The notes beneath the pieces are model-generated. The model ran no database searches. It had not been told where the DNA came from and was given only the letters and a program-made list of their open reading frames with translations. This document shows positions 7,683 to 14,207 of a DNA stretch of 17,382 nucleotides, piece by piece. The stretch lies in contig JAWCTJ010000019.1 in NCBI GenBank assembly GCA_038868255.1, positions 1-17,382 of the forward strand. Direction: 5' to 3'. The position numbers and the translations under genes are program-made. This DNA comes from DRVV01 sp038868255 (GTDB lineage Archaea > Thermoproteota > Bathyarchaeia > Bathyarchaeales > Bathycorpusculaceae). Numbering within the stretch: the first letter of the stretch is position 1; each line of letters starts with the position of its first letter.

Positions 7683-8543
7683 TCAACTTAACCCTCCTAC
7701 AGCGAAAGCTATAAGCCCTATCAAGAACCATGCCAAAACTTGCTTCTTCACTTTTCTTGCATTTTCTCGTGACTGATCTCTTAAGAGCATTATAGAAGAA
7801 GCGATAAGTCCTAAATCCGTTAAAGCCACTGGGGGAACATACCATATATTCACAAGCCTCCAAAGCCACGGCAATGGCGAAAGCGCTACTGCAGCCAAGT
7901 AGAATAATACAGCGATGATCCCGGCATTTCTTGCTCCGCGGCGCACTGCGATTGTTTTAACACCTCTCGCCCTGTCCCCCTCGATATCCACTATTCCTTT
8001 AGTTATTTCTCTGCCAGTGTTTGATAAAAAAACCATGACTACGAAAATCCATATTTTCAACAAAACTTCATCGGCGATGGTTAAACTACCATATATAAAC
8101 GGTGCTGAAACACACAGGCTAACTAGGAAATTGCCTGGAAGACCTGTTTTCTTACCGACTGTAACATATGTTACTGAGACAATCAAGAAGAATAAAGCTG
8201 CTGTAAAACATGCGAGATTACTGATATTAGTCAGAAACGCCGTGGTCAAGCCTAAAATTGATAAAATTAAGGCAAAGGTCAGCGCCTCCTCAGGCTTTAT
8301 CAATCCGCTGGGTATGGGTCGAGTCGGTTCGTTTATAGCGTCTATTTCCCTGTCATAGTAATCATTCACCACCATGGAAGCTGCTGTAAGTAAGAAGCCC
8401 GTTAAAAATCCGAAGGTTATATTCCGCCAGGAAATCCAAAGCGCCTGCGAGTTTGTAAGTAAGGCGCCTACTAGAACGGCGAATCCCATCATTGCACAGT
8501 TTATGGGGCGGACCATCCGGAGGAAACCTTTAATCTTTTCCAT
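7683..8543 (-). CDS. UbiA-family prenyltransferase, probable digeranylgeranylglyceryl phosphate synthase
   Basis: This integral membrane enzyme probably transfers the second geranylgeranyl group to geranylgeranylglyceryl phosphate in archaeal ether-lipid synthesis. The 286 residues match the usual length. The first Asp-rich motif is N60-D61-YY-D64-REI-D68, followed by NEPTRPIPSG (71-80). The second is D186-IEG-D190-RARG (to 194), followed by VKTIAVRRG. These are the Mg-diphosphate and allyl-substrate sites. About eight hydrophobic helices are visible. The N-terminal RPINCAMMGFAVLVGALL resembles known archaeal DGGGP synthases. Other UbiA members (menaquinone, heme O or chlorophyll-type) are less likely, given the NEPTRPIPSG motif and the archaeal context, but are not ruled out. 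It is divergent from the nucleotidyltransferase and shares a 78-base intergenic region containing TTTAATAC (8576-8583), a possible TATA box for either strand. Confidence 0.82.
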   Translation of the reverse strand: MEKIKGFLRMVRPINCAMMGFAVLVGALLTNSQALWISWRNITFGFLTGFLLTAASMVVNDYYDREIDAINEPTRPIPSGLIKPEEALTFALILSILGLTTAFLTNISNLACFTAALFFLIVSVTYVTVGKKTGLPGNFLVSLCVSAPFIYGSLTIADEVLLKIWIFVVMVFLSNTGREITKGIVDIEGDRARGVKTIAVRRGARNAGIIAVLFYLAAVALSPLPWLWRLVNIWYVPPVALTDLGLIASSIMLLRDQSRENARKVKKQVLAWFLIGLIAFAVGGLS

Positions 8544-8621
8544 TTGCTGTCAAGCATTTATATTGCATTGTAAACTTTAATACACTTACTCTTCATAAAC
8601 CAAATGTGAGCTGGTGAAGTT

Positions 8622-9887
8622 TTGCCGTACAGTTACGCCTTCGAAGATATGATGGTCATGATTCCTGTTGGAGGAAGAGCCCAAAGGCTTCTTCCATTAA
8701 CAGCTGAAACAAGCAAAGCTTGTTTACGACTGCTAAACAGGCCATTAATAGAGTTTTCTATTTTGGCTCTGGCGCATCAGGGTATAAGAAACTTCATTTT
8801 CGGGGTCAAGGGATATCGTAACTATCGAGATCTATATGACTACTTTGAGTCAGGCTATGGCTTTTCTGCGCGCTACGGTATAAGTCCGCGGGTGCACATA
8901 AAGTATCAGCCAAACGTGGATGATCTTGGAAGCGCAGACTCGGTTAGAATAAACATGGATTACTATCATGTGAGAAATCCCGTTTTTACCGTGCAGGGTG
9001 ATAATATATTCGATATAGATCTTAAAGAACTTGTAAATTTCCACTATGAAAAGGAAGCAGCTGTAACAATCGCGCTTAGGGAGGTGAAAGATGTCAGGGG
9101 CTTCGGAATAGCTGAATTAAGCGGAGATGGCCGCGTTAAAAGGTTCATTGAAAAGCCAAAACCCGAAGAAGCCCATTCAAAACTCGCCAATGCTGGCCTA
9201 TACCTACTTTCACCAGAAGTGAGAAAGGTGTTCAGAGAAAAAGGTGTCAAACGCATCATGAAAGAGAGAAATCGATTGGATTTTGGCTACGACTTCCTCC
9301 CGTACATTGTGGAAACTGGAAGACCTGTGTATGGTTATGTCATGAGGGGCATATGGTACGATGTAGGCACTCCATCAAGATATCTGGAGGCCATGCGGGA
9401 CCTACTTGATGGAAAATGCTCATACCTGACAGACTTCGGTGGAAGAATATCTGATGACGCCAGGATATGGATCCAGGGAGAAAGCCCTGAAGCTAGGAGG
9501 CGAAGAAAAGAAATAATAACAAAGATTAAAGGCGGGCGAATATATGTTCAGGGGTCAGTGCTTATCGGGCGTCACTGCAGGATAGAGGACGGAGCCAAGA
9601 TAATTAACTCATGTATAGACAATTACACAAAGATAGAGCGAGGTGCGGTTATAGAGAATTCCGCTGTTATGGACCGATCCATAATTGGCGAAAAAGCGGA
9701 GGTGCGGGACAGCATAATAGGCCGGCATGTAACAGTTAACTCAAGCTGCTTTAAACCCACCAGAATTGTCTCAGTTTCAGTGGTTGCCGATGACGTTGTT
9801 ATAGGTGCAGGGTCATCGCTGACTGCAACTAAAATCTACCCGCACCAGCATGTTGAGGGTGAATTCGAAAACCAAACTTTAATGTAA
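8622..9887 (+). CDS. Sugar-phosphate nucleotidylyltransferase with left-handed beta-helix domain
   Basis: The protein couples a sugar 1-phosphate to an NTP to give a nucleotide sugar. The N-terminal Rossmann-like domain (about 10-265) has the nucleotide loop PVGGRAQRLLPLT (15-27), LGSADSV (102-108), the metal-binding QGDN (125-128; Asp127), F-I-EKP (175-179) and GIWYDVGTP (243-251). The C-terminal part (about 308-400) is a run of hexapeptides typical of a left-handed beta-helix (GSVLIG, GAKIIN, GAVIEN, SIIGEK, GVV-type repeats). The start is TTG at 8622, preceded by GGTGA four bases upstream. The next ATG at 8649 has no such site, and the upstream ATG at 8604 meets a stop at once. Residues 286-303 form an arginine-rich insert (EARRRRKE). 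The sugar (mannose, glucose or GlcNAc) and the nucleotide cannot be told safely, and the loop GGRAQRL differs from the common GGxGTRL. Confidence 0.82.
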   Translation: MPYSYAFEDMMVMIPVGGRAQRLLPLTAETSKACLRLLNRPLIEFSILALAHQGIRNFIFGVKGYRNYRDLYDYFESGYGFSARYGISPRVHIKYQPNVDDLGSADSVRINMDYYHVRNPVFTVQGDNIFDIDLKELVNFHYEKEAAVTIALREVKDVRGFGIAELSGDGRVKRFIEKPKPEEAHSKLANAGLYLLSPEVRKVFREKGVKRIMKERNRLDFGYDFLPYIVETGRPVYGYVMRGIWYDVGTPSRYLEAMRDLLDGKCSYLTDFGGRISDDARIWIQGESPEARRRRKEIITKIKGGRIYVQGSVLIGRHCRIEDGAKIINSCIDNYTKIERGAVIENSAVMDRSIIGEKAEVRDSIIGRHVTVNSSCFKPTRIVSVSVVADDVVIGAGSSLTATKIYPHQHVEGEFENQTLM

Positions 9888-9897
9888 AAGCAATCTG

Positions 9898-10455
9898 TTA
9901 TGCCTTAAACCATTTGAACATCAAATACCTTATCCTATCCTTTTCCAAGTCTGGAACAGCTACTATGAATCTCTTCCGAACCGTTGTCGCAAGCCTGCCA
10001 GCCTTAACAATTTCCGTCGCCGATATCTCCGACGTGGACTTTTTAACCGAAACCATGTATGGTGCATGTTCGAGTCCAGGTCCATATTTGTAGACTGCAA
10101 AATCACACCCAAACTTTATCCCTGGCGTAACCACTAACCCGTTTTCCCGAAGATCCTTGTAAACAGCGTATTTGTCATCGAACTCTTCATACAATTTTCT
10201 TGCCCTTTGTCGTAGTTTTTTTAGGCTTACTTTTTTGCCATCTATCCCTTCATAAACCTCTATAACGCCCTTCTCAGCTAAGTACAAGCCCTCCATAAGA
10301 TCAAGAATCAATGGAACATTGAACTCCGGCGCCTTCGGCTTAGGTATCCCTAAAGGTTTGCCATAAAAACCTGTCCTGTAAAGTTCAGAACCCTCCTGCG
10401 GGTTCCAAACCACAAGAAAGTTTTCTATAAGCTCCACAGTTACTTTCTTGCTCAT
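9898..10455 (-). CDS. endA: tRNA-splicing endonuclease EndA
   Basis: The enzyme cuts introns from precursor tRNA and rRNA at bulge-helix-bulge sites, leaving 2',3'-cyclic phosphate ends. The 185 residues match the single-domain, homotetramer-type (alpha4) subunit. The catalytic triad is visible: Tyr122 in FAVYKYG, His130 in LEHAPYMV and Lys161 in TTVRKRFIVAV. YAVYKDLRENG (96-106) and TPGIKFGCDF (110-119) are the usual start of the catalytic domain. ISATEIVKAGRLA follows the His as in the family. All three residues are present, so this is a catalytic and not a structural subunit; a separate structural partner outside the window cannot be excluded. AAGGA lies six bases before the ATG and overlaps the end of the DUF47 gene. 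The gap is ten bases, so the two genes are surely cotranscribed. Confidence 0.9.
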   Translation of the reverse strand: MSKKVTVELIENFLVVWNPQEGSELYRTGFYGKPLGIPKPKAPEFNVPLILDLMEGLYLAEKGVIEVYEGIDGKKVSLKKLRQRARKLYEEFDDKYAVYKDLRENGLVVTPGIKFGCDFAVYKYGPGLEHAPYMVSVKKSTSEISATEIVKAGRLATTVRKRFIVAVPDLEKDRIRYLMFKWFKA

Positions 10456-10465
10456 TTTAGGTCCT

Positions 10466-11140
10466 TCACATTATGAAAGATAGGATTCTTGCGGCATCAG
10501 CGGCGTCTTCAGCCTTATCAGCTGAGTCCTCCAACAACTGTATAACATCCCTAAGAAGCAGGAGCGCTGGAAGTTCAAGTTTGCTGTTAAGCAGTTTCAT
10601 GTCTAAGGTGCGATAAAGCTCGTCCACTGTCTGTTCGGCAACCTCAACTTCGCTTGCTTTCTCTAGGGCTTTTGAAGATCCATAGCTCAGTACAAGCATC
10701 ACCTCTCTGAGTTTAATCACCGTGTCAAATACAGCCTCAGAAAGCTTTAGAAGATCATTCTTTATGTCGGATGATACGTTCCAGTTATGCTCCATTATCT
10801 TAAGTAGCCGAAAAGCAAGTCCCTCGGCAAAGTCTGCGATTTCTCCGGTTAAATTGGCAAATCTGAGGAAGTCCTCTCTGCTCAGCAGTATGGCGCCTAT
10901 CTCGGCAAGCTCCTTCGAAATTAACCTTCTTATATTATCCACTTCAGCTTCGCCAAGAGTTATTTCATTGTAGATTTGCCTAGCCTTAGCCTTATCATTA
11001 GCTACAAAGCACTCGATCATCTGCGGAATTTTCCTCGCTAAATCTAAAACCTTCCTTAGGTGCTCTTGGCAAAGGTTTAACGCTCTAAGCTTCACTCTTT
11101 CTTCAGTCTCTGCCGGAAGCACCAAGCCTCTTCCCGCCAC
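10466..11140 (-). CDS. DUF47 / PhoU-like helical protein
   Basis: The 224-residue protein is almost entirely alpha-helical and soluble, with the two-half, PhoU-like pattern of the DUF47 family: E..VD..RR.I..EL..IGAILLSREDFLRFANLTGEIAD in the first half and EVEVAEQTVDELYRTLD plus LEDSADKAEDAADAARIL near the end (about 205-221). Acidic E.xxD residues in these helices bind metal in PhoU-type folds. DUF47 proteins often accompany PiT phosphate transporters and are thought to regulate them; no transporter is seen here, so a link to phosphate is weak. The start is GTG. A second GTG seven codons in (11122), after GGGAAGAGGC, is an alternative. The gene has its own TATA box and leads into endA. Confidence 0.8.
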   Translation of the reverse strand: MAGRGLVLPAETEERVKLRALNLCQEHLRKVLDLARKIPQMIECFVANDKAKARQIYNEITLGEAEVDNIRRLISKELAEIGAILLSREDFLRFANLTGEIADFAEGLAFRLLKIMEHNWNVSSDIKNDLLKLSEAVFDTVIKLREVMLVLSYGSSKALEKASEVEVAEQTVDELYRTLDMKLLNSKLELPALLLLRDVIQLLEDSADKAEDAADAARILSFIM

Positions 11141-11180
11141 AGTAATTGACGTCTCTCGCCCTATGCATACACTGTCAGAT

Positions 11181-11193
11181 TATATTAAAAAAG
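11181..11193 (-). promoter_or_regulatory. Promoter of DUF47-endA, overlapping the glyS oligo-T end
   Basis: On the minus strand CTTTTTTAATATAA reads both as a TATA box (TTTAATAT) and, through its six T residues (11192-11187), as an oligo-T terminator 17-22 bases after the glyS stop. The TATA centre near 11185 predicts transcription start near 11158, giving a leader of about 18 bases before the GTG at 11140. Confidence 0.5.
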
Positions 11194-11209
11194 GTAGCGA
11201 AGGAAGGGT

Positions 11210-12964
11210 TTAGACCGGTTTGCCCAGATCACTAAAGTTGATTTTCATTCGGAAGTACTTATGTAACAGATCTGGAAGGGCATCAATGCGATTTCTAACC
11301 TGTTTCCATGTGTCACGATCGCGGAGGGTCACAGTGTCATCCTTCAGTGTTTCATAATCTATTGTTATTCCAAGCGGTATCCCTGTCTCATCAGCCCTTG
11401 CATATCTTCTCCCAATTGAGCCTGCCTCATCATACTCAACGGTAAAGCCCTCGTTTATGAGCATCTGTTTCAGTTGCTGTGCCTTCTCAGGCAACCCGTC
11501 TTTACTTACCAAGGGGTAGACGCCGATCTGAATTGGTGCAATGTCTCTTGGGAAACTTAGAATCACTCTGTCATCCTTTATCTTGTAAGCATACTCAAGA
11601 GCCACATAAACGAGCCTGTCTGAGCCGAAACTTGGTTCAGTTACATGGGGTACGAAGCGTTTTCCAGTCTCCTTAACTCTTTCCACGGCTACTTCAACGT
11701 GTTCTGGTAGAATTTTGTAGTTGCCCAGCATGTAATAGCCTCTTTCCTTGATGGAGGCCTCAAACTCCTCCGGGTTGACTTCTGAAAGCATTTCAGCGAT
11801 CTTCTGCGTTTCATTTTTGAATTTAGGTCCAAGCCTTGCCATCTGCGGCTTAAGAACTTTTCTTTCCACCTCAATTGGGCGATCATATTCTTTAAACACT
11901 TTCATGTCAACACCGCTGAATTGCATGTGGCGTTTCAAATCATAGTCTGTCCTGTACGCATGGCCAGAAACCTCGATCCAGCCCCAGCGGTCAACATAAA
12001 CTTCCTGGTCAAAGCTTTGTCGCGAGTAATGGGCACGTTCCCAGGGAAGCTTCTCTATAAATCGCTGTTTATCTTCCGGAACACCCAACTCCACTAGAAG
12101 CCTTTTAGCTAAGGCCATGAAAGCCGCCTGCCAAGGCACTTTAATGTATTCCTTACTCAGCGCCTCCCCAACAGTGACCTCTGTAATGGCCTCTGATCCG
12201 CGCAGTCTAGTTTCAGCTAACAATAACCTTAGCCTGTCATTCTCGATATCCTTCATCATGTGACATTGAGGATCTTCAGGGTCGAAGAAGAACTCGATAT
12301 CTATTATCGTGAATTCTCTAAGCCTTATAAGGCCCTGCCTAGGCGAAATTTCATTTCTAAGAGCATGTCCAATTTGCATAACGCCGAAGGGAAGTTTCTC
12401 TCTAGCTAACTCGTAAAGGCGTTTGAACTCTACGAAGATGCCTTGAGCCGCCTCAGGCCGCCCGTAACCAATAGCGTCTGAATAAGGACCTATAGTGGTT
12501 GTGAACATGGTTAAGAAGTATCTGGGCTCGCTTAAATTTCCCCCGCAGTCTGGGCATTTGACACCGTTTTTATCTATAACTTCCTTAATTCCTTCCAAAC
12601 TGAGCTTTTCTGTTTCTGAGGAGCTTATTTTTAATGCATCTTGAAGTAGATGATCCGCGCGTATCTTCCTCTTGCATTTGAGGCACTCAACCATGGGTTC
12701 TTTAAAGTTTTCCACATGCCCTGAGGCCTCGAAAACTTTGGCAGGGGCTATTATGGGCGCCTCTATCTCTATGATTCCAGCCTTAGAGAAGATCTCTCTG
12801 ACTTTGTTCTCAATTTTCTGTTTCAGCTTTGCGCCTAACGCCCCATAAGTTACGAAGCCGCTGACCCCTCCATAAATTTCATAGGCTTGCCAGAAGAAAC
12901 CTCGACGTCGAGCTAACTCATTGATGATTGTGAACTTATCTGTGGTTTTTGTATTGTTTTTCAT
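11210..12964 (-). CDS. glyS: Glycyl-tRNA synthetase (archaeal/eukaryal homodimer type)
   Basis: This class II synthetase charges tRNA-Gly. The 584 residues match archaeal enzymes. The N-terminal GFFWQAYEIYGGVSGFVTYG (22-41) is the usual opening; ALGA follows where most homologues have PLGA. Two cysteine pairs, C94xxC97 and C137xxC140, flank an insertion and probably bind zinc. Then come FLTMFTTTIGP (150-160), motif 2 as GHALRNEISPRQGLIRLREF (199-218), WIEVSGHAYRTDYDL (329-343) and motif 3 as EPSFGSDRLVY (443-453), with Ser where Ile or Val is common. The anticodon-binding domain runs from about 472 (PRDIAPIQIGVYPLV) to 584. The ATG has only a weak AAGAGG upstream, which lies in a perfect stem. 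The gene ends in an oligo-T stretch that overlaps the next promoter. Confidence 0.94.
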   Translation of the reverse strand: MKNNTKTTDKFTIINELARRRGFFWQAYEIYGGVSGFVTYGALGAKLKQKIENKVREIFSKAGIIEIEAPIIAPAKVFEASGHVENFKEPMVECLKCKRKIRADHLLQDALKISSSETEKLSLEGIKEVIDKNGVKCPDCGGNLSEPRYFLTMFTTTIGPYSDAIGYGRPEAAQGIFVEFKRLYELAREKLPFGVMQIGHALRNEISPRQGLIRLREFTIIDIEFFFDPEDPQCHMMKDIENDRLRLLLAETRLRGSEAITEVTVGEALSKEYIKVPWQAAFMALAKRLLVELGVPEDKQRFIEKLPWERAHYSRQSFDQEVYVDRWGWIEVSGHAYRTDYDLKRHMQFSGVDMKVFKEYDRPIEVERKVLKPQMARLGPKFKNETQKIAEMLSEVNPEEFEASIKERGYYMLGNYKILPEHVEVAVERVKETGKRFVPHVTEPSFGSDRLVYVALEYAYKIKDDRVILSFPRDIAPIQIGVYPLVSKDGLPEKAQQLKQMLINEGFTVEYDEAGSIGRRYARADETGIPLGITIDYETLKDDTVTLRDRDTWKQVRNRIDALPDLLHKYFRMKINFSDLGKPV

Positions 12965-12972
12965 GCGTCTTT

Positions 12973-13004
12973 AGCCTCTTAATAGGGTGGCTAGTAAAGA
13001 GGCT
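12973..13004 (-). promoter_or_regulatory. 8-bp inverted repeat in the glyS leader
   Basis: Read on the minus strand, AGCCTCTT (13004-12997) pairs perfectly with AAGAGGCT (12980-12973) across a 16-base loop, TACTAGCCACCCTATT. The second arm contains AAGAGG, the only ribosome-binding-like sequence, and ends eight bases before the ATG at 12964. A TATA-like CTTAAAGG around 13027-13033 would start transcription close to the first arm, so the stem could lie at the very 5' end. It may be a translational control element or a palindromic operator. Confidence 0.45.
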
Positions 13005-13107
13005 TTAGATTTTCTTGATAATAAACCTTTAAGAATCTTTTTCAAGTATTGATGCAGCGGCACATCGGTAGTTGACTTTTCGGCAATAATTCACTTTGCA
13101 GTAGAAT

Positions 13108-13151
13108 TCTATAAATAGGAGCGTATAAAAAGGAATTCCAAAACGGTGGTG
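13108..13151 (+). promoter_or_regulatory. Promoter and ribosome-binding site of the inositol-phosphate synthase gene
   Basis: TTCTATAAATA (13108-13118) is a very good archaeal TATA box and predicts transcription start near 13139. The leader then holds GGTGGTG (13145-13151), a Shine-Dalgarno-like element six bases before the CTG at 13158. A second TATA-like GTATAAAAA at 13123-13131 would start near 13154, too late to include the GGTGGTG. Confidence 0.55.
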
Positions 13152-13157
13152 TAGAAG

Positions 13158-14207
13158 CTGGCTGAGATAAAAGTTGCCCTTGTGGGCGTTGGAAACTGCG
13201 CTTCCGCCCTTGTTCAAGGTATACGTTACTACTGTAATGTTAATGATGAGAGGTGCTGTGGGATACGCAAACTCTTTTTGGGAGGCTTCCATCCTAGAGA
13301 TATAAAAATTGTAGCTGCTTTTGACGTTGACGATAGAAAAGTTGGGAGAGATCTTTCCGAAGCCATTTTTGCCCCACCGAACAATGTTTCCAAAATACTT
13401 GACCCTCCAATGTCCGGTGTAACCGTGCAGAAAGGTCCAGTTTTTGACGGAATCGGCGAATATACGAAGCATGTTATACGCGTTAGCGACCTGCCGGAAG
13501 CCAACGTGGCAAAGGTTTTGGAAGATAGTGACGCGGAGATTGTGATTAACCTGCTTCCAAGCGGCGCGGTAAAGGCTTCAGAGTGGTATGCAGAGCAATC
13601 GCTAAAGGCAGGATGTGCCTTCATTAACGCGACACCCGCCAGTATAGCAAGTAATACCTCTTGGGCGGAATTGTTTGAAAAGGCTGGGCTGCCGATCGTG
13701 GGCGATGATCTTATTGACCAGGTGGGTGCAACAACCATGCACAAGGTTCTACTTCAACTTTTCTCGAAATGCGGTGTACGCATCACTGAAACTTATCAGC
13801 TTGACGTTGGTGGGGGTACAGAATCTCTGGAAACGCTTGATAGAACACGTGATTTAAAAAGATCCATAAAAACAAAAACGGTTAAGGCTTCATTGCCCTA
13901 TGAGGCTGAAGTTGTCGCCGGTTCAACGGATTACGTGGATTTTCTACAGAACAGACGTGACAGCTACTTCTGGATAAAAGGGTGGTACTTCTACGGTGCA
14001 CCTATGCGAATTGACATAAGGCTTTCAACGGTGGATGCTCCTAACGCTGGGTCAGTTCTGTTTGACGTTATAAGAGCTGTTAAAATAGCTCTAAACCGGA
14101 AAATAGGCGGTGCAGTACTTCCTATATGTGCTTATGCCTTTAAAAATCCGCCGAAGCTACTGCCGTTGGAAGAGGCTGAAGAGCTTTTCGCTAAGTTCAC
14201 TTCTTAG
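13158..14207 (+). CDS. ino1: Myo-inositol-1-phosphate synthase, apparently starting at CTG
   Basis: The enzyme turns glucose-6-phosphate into inositol-1-phosphate with bound NAD, feeding inositol phospholipids or solutes. With a CTG start the product has 349 residues and begins AEIKVALVGVGNCASALVQG, the first beta strand and Gly-rich NAD loop (G10-V-G12-N-C-A-S16) known from actinobacterial and archaeal homologues. The next possible start, GTG at 13182, would delete that strand, and a stop (TAG, 13152-13154) lies just upstream. AFDVDDRKVGRDL, GPVFDGIG, AGCAFINATPASIASN, GDD..DQVGATTMHK and DAPNAGSVLFDVIRAVKIAL follow the family order. The usual LNVGGN.DF.NM...RLxSKKISKT is replaced by LDVGGGTESLETLDRTR and LKRSIKTKT (to 241). 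Lys234 and Lys238 keep the K-x-x-x-K spacing, and Lys309 is kept. The convergent isomerase acts on the same substrate. Family assignment is firm; activity is less so. Confidence 0.85.
   Translation: MAEIKVALVGVGNCASALVQGIRYYCNVNDERCCGIRKLFLGGFHPRDIKIVAAFDVDDRKVGRDLSEAIFAPPNNVSKILDPPMSGVTVQKGPVFDGIGEYTKHVIRVSDLPEANVAKVLEDSDAEIVINLLPSGAVKASEWYAEQSLKAGCAFINATPASIASNTSWAELFEKAGLPIVGDDLIDQVGATTMHKVLLQLFSKCGVRITETYQLDVGGGTESLETLDRTRDLKRSIKTKTVKASLPYEAEVVAGSTDYVDFLQNRRDSYFWIKGWYFYGAPMRIDIRLSTVDAPNAGSVLFDVIRAVKIALNRKIGGAVLPICAYAFKNPPKLLPLEEAEELFAKFTS
14191..14207. repeat. Palindrome over the overlapping convergent stop codons
   Basis: CTAAG (14191-14195), a seven-base loop and CTTAG (14203-14207) form a 5-bp stem that contains the inositol-phosphate synthase stop (TAG, 14205-14207). 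An alternative CACT/AGTG pairing (14198-14201 with 14206-14209) covers the isomerase stop. Both are short and may be chance. Confidence 0.25.

Noticed and set aside
7915..8358. Plus-strand open frame of 147 codons inside the UbiA-type gene
   Set aside because: The opposite strand carries both Asp-rich motifs of the family; this frame is its shadow.
12965..13157. tRNA or other structured RNA gene in the gap between glyS and the inositol-phosphate synthase
   Set aside because: I found one stem (assigned to the glyS leader) and TATA boxes but no cloverleaf or T-arm consensus.
13029..13472. Minus-strand open frame of 147 codons over the start of the inositol-phosphate synthase
   Set aside because: It overlaps a clearly conserved gene and the promoter on the other strand, and its translation shows no domain pattern.
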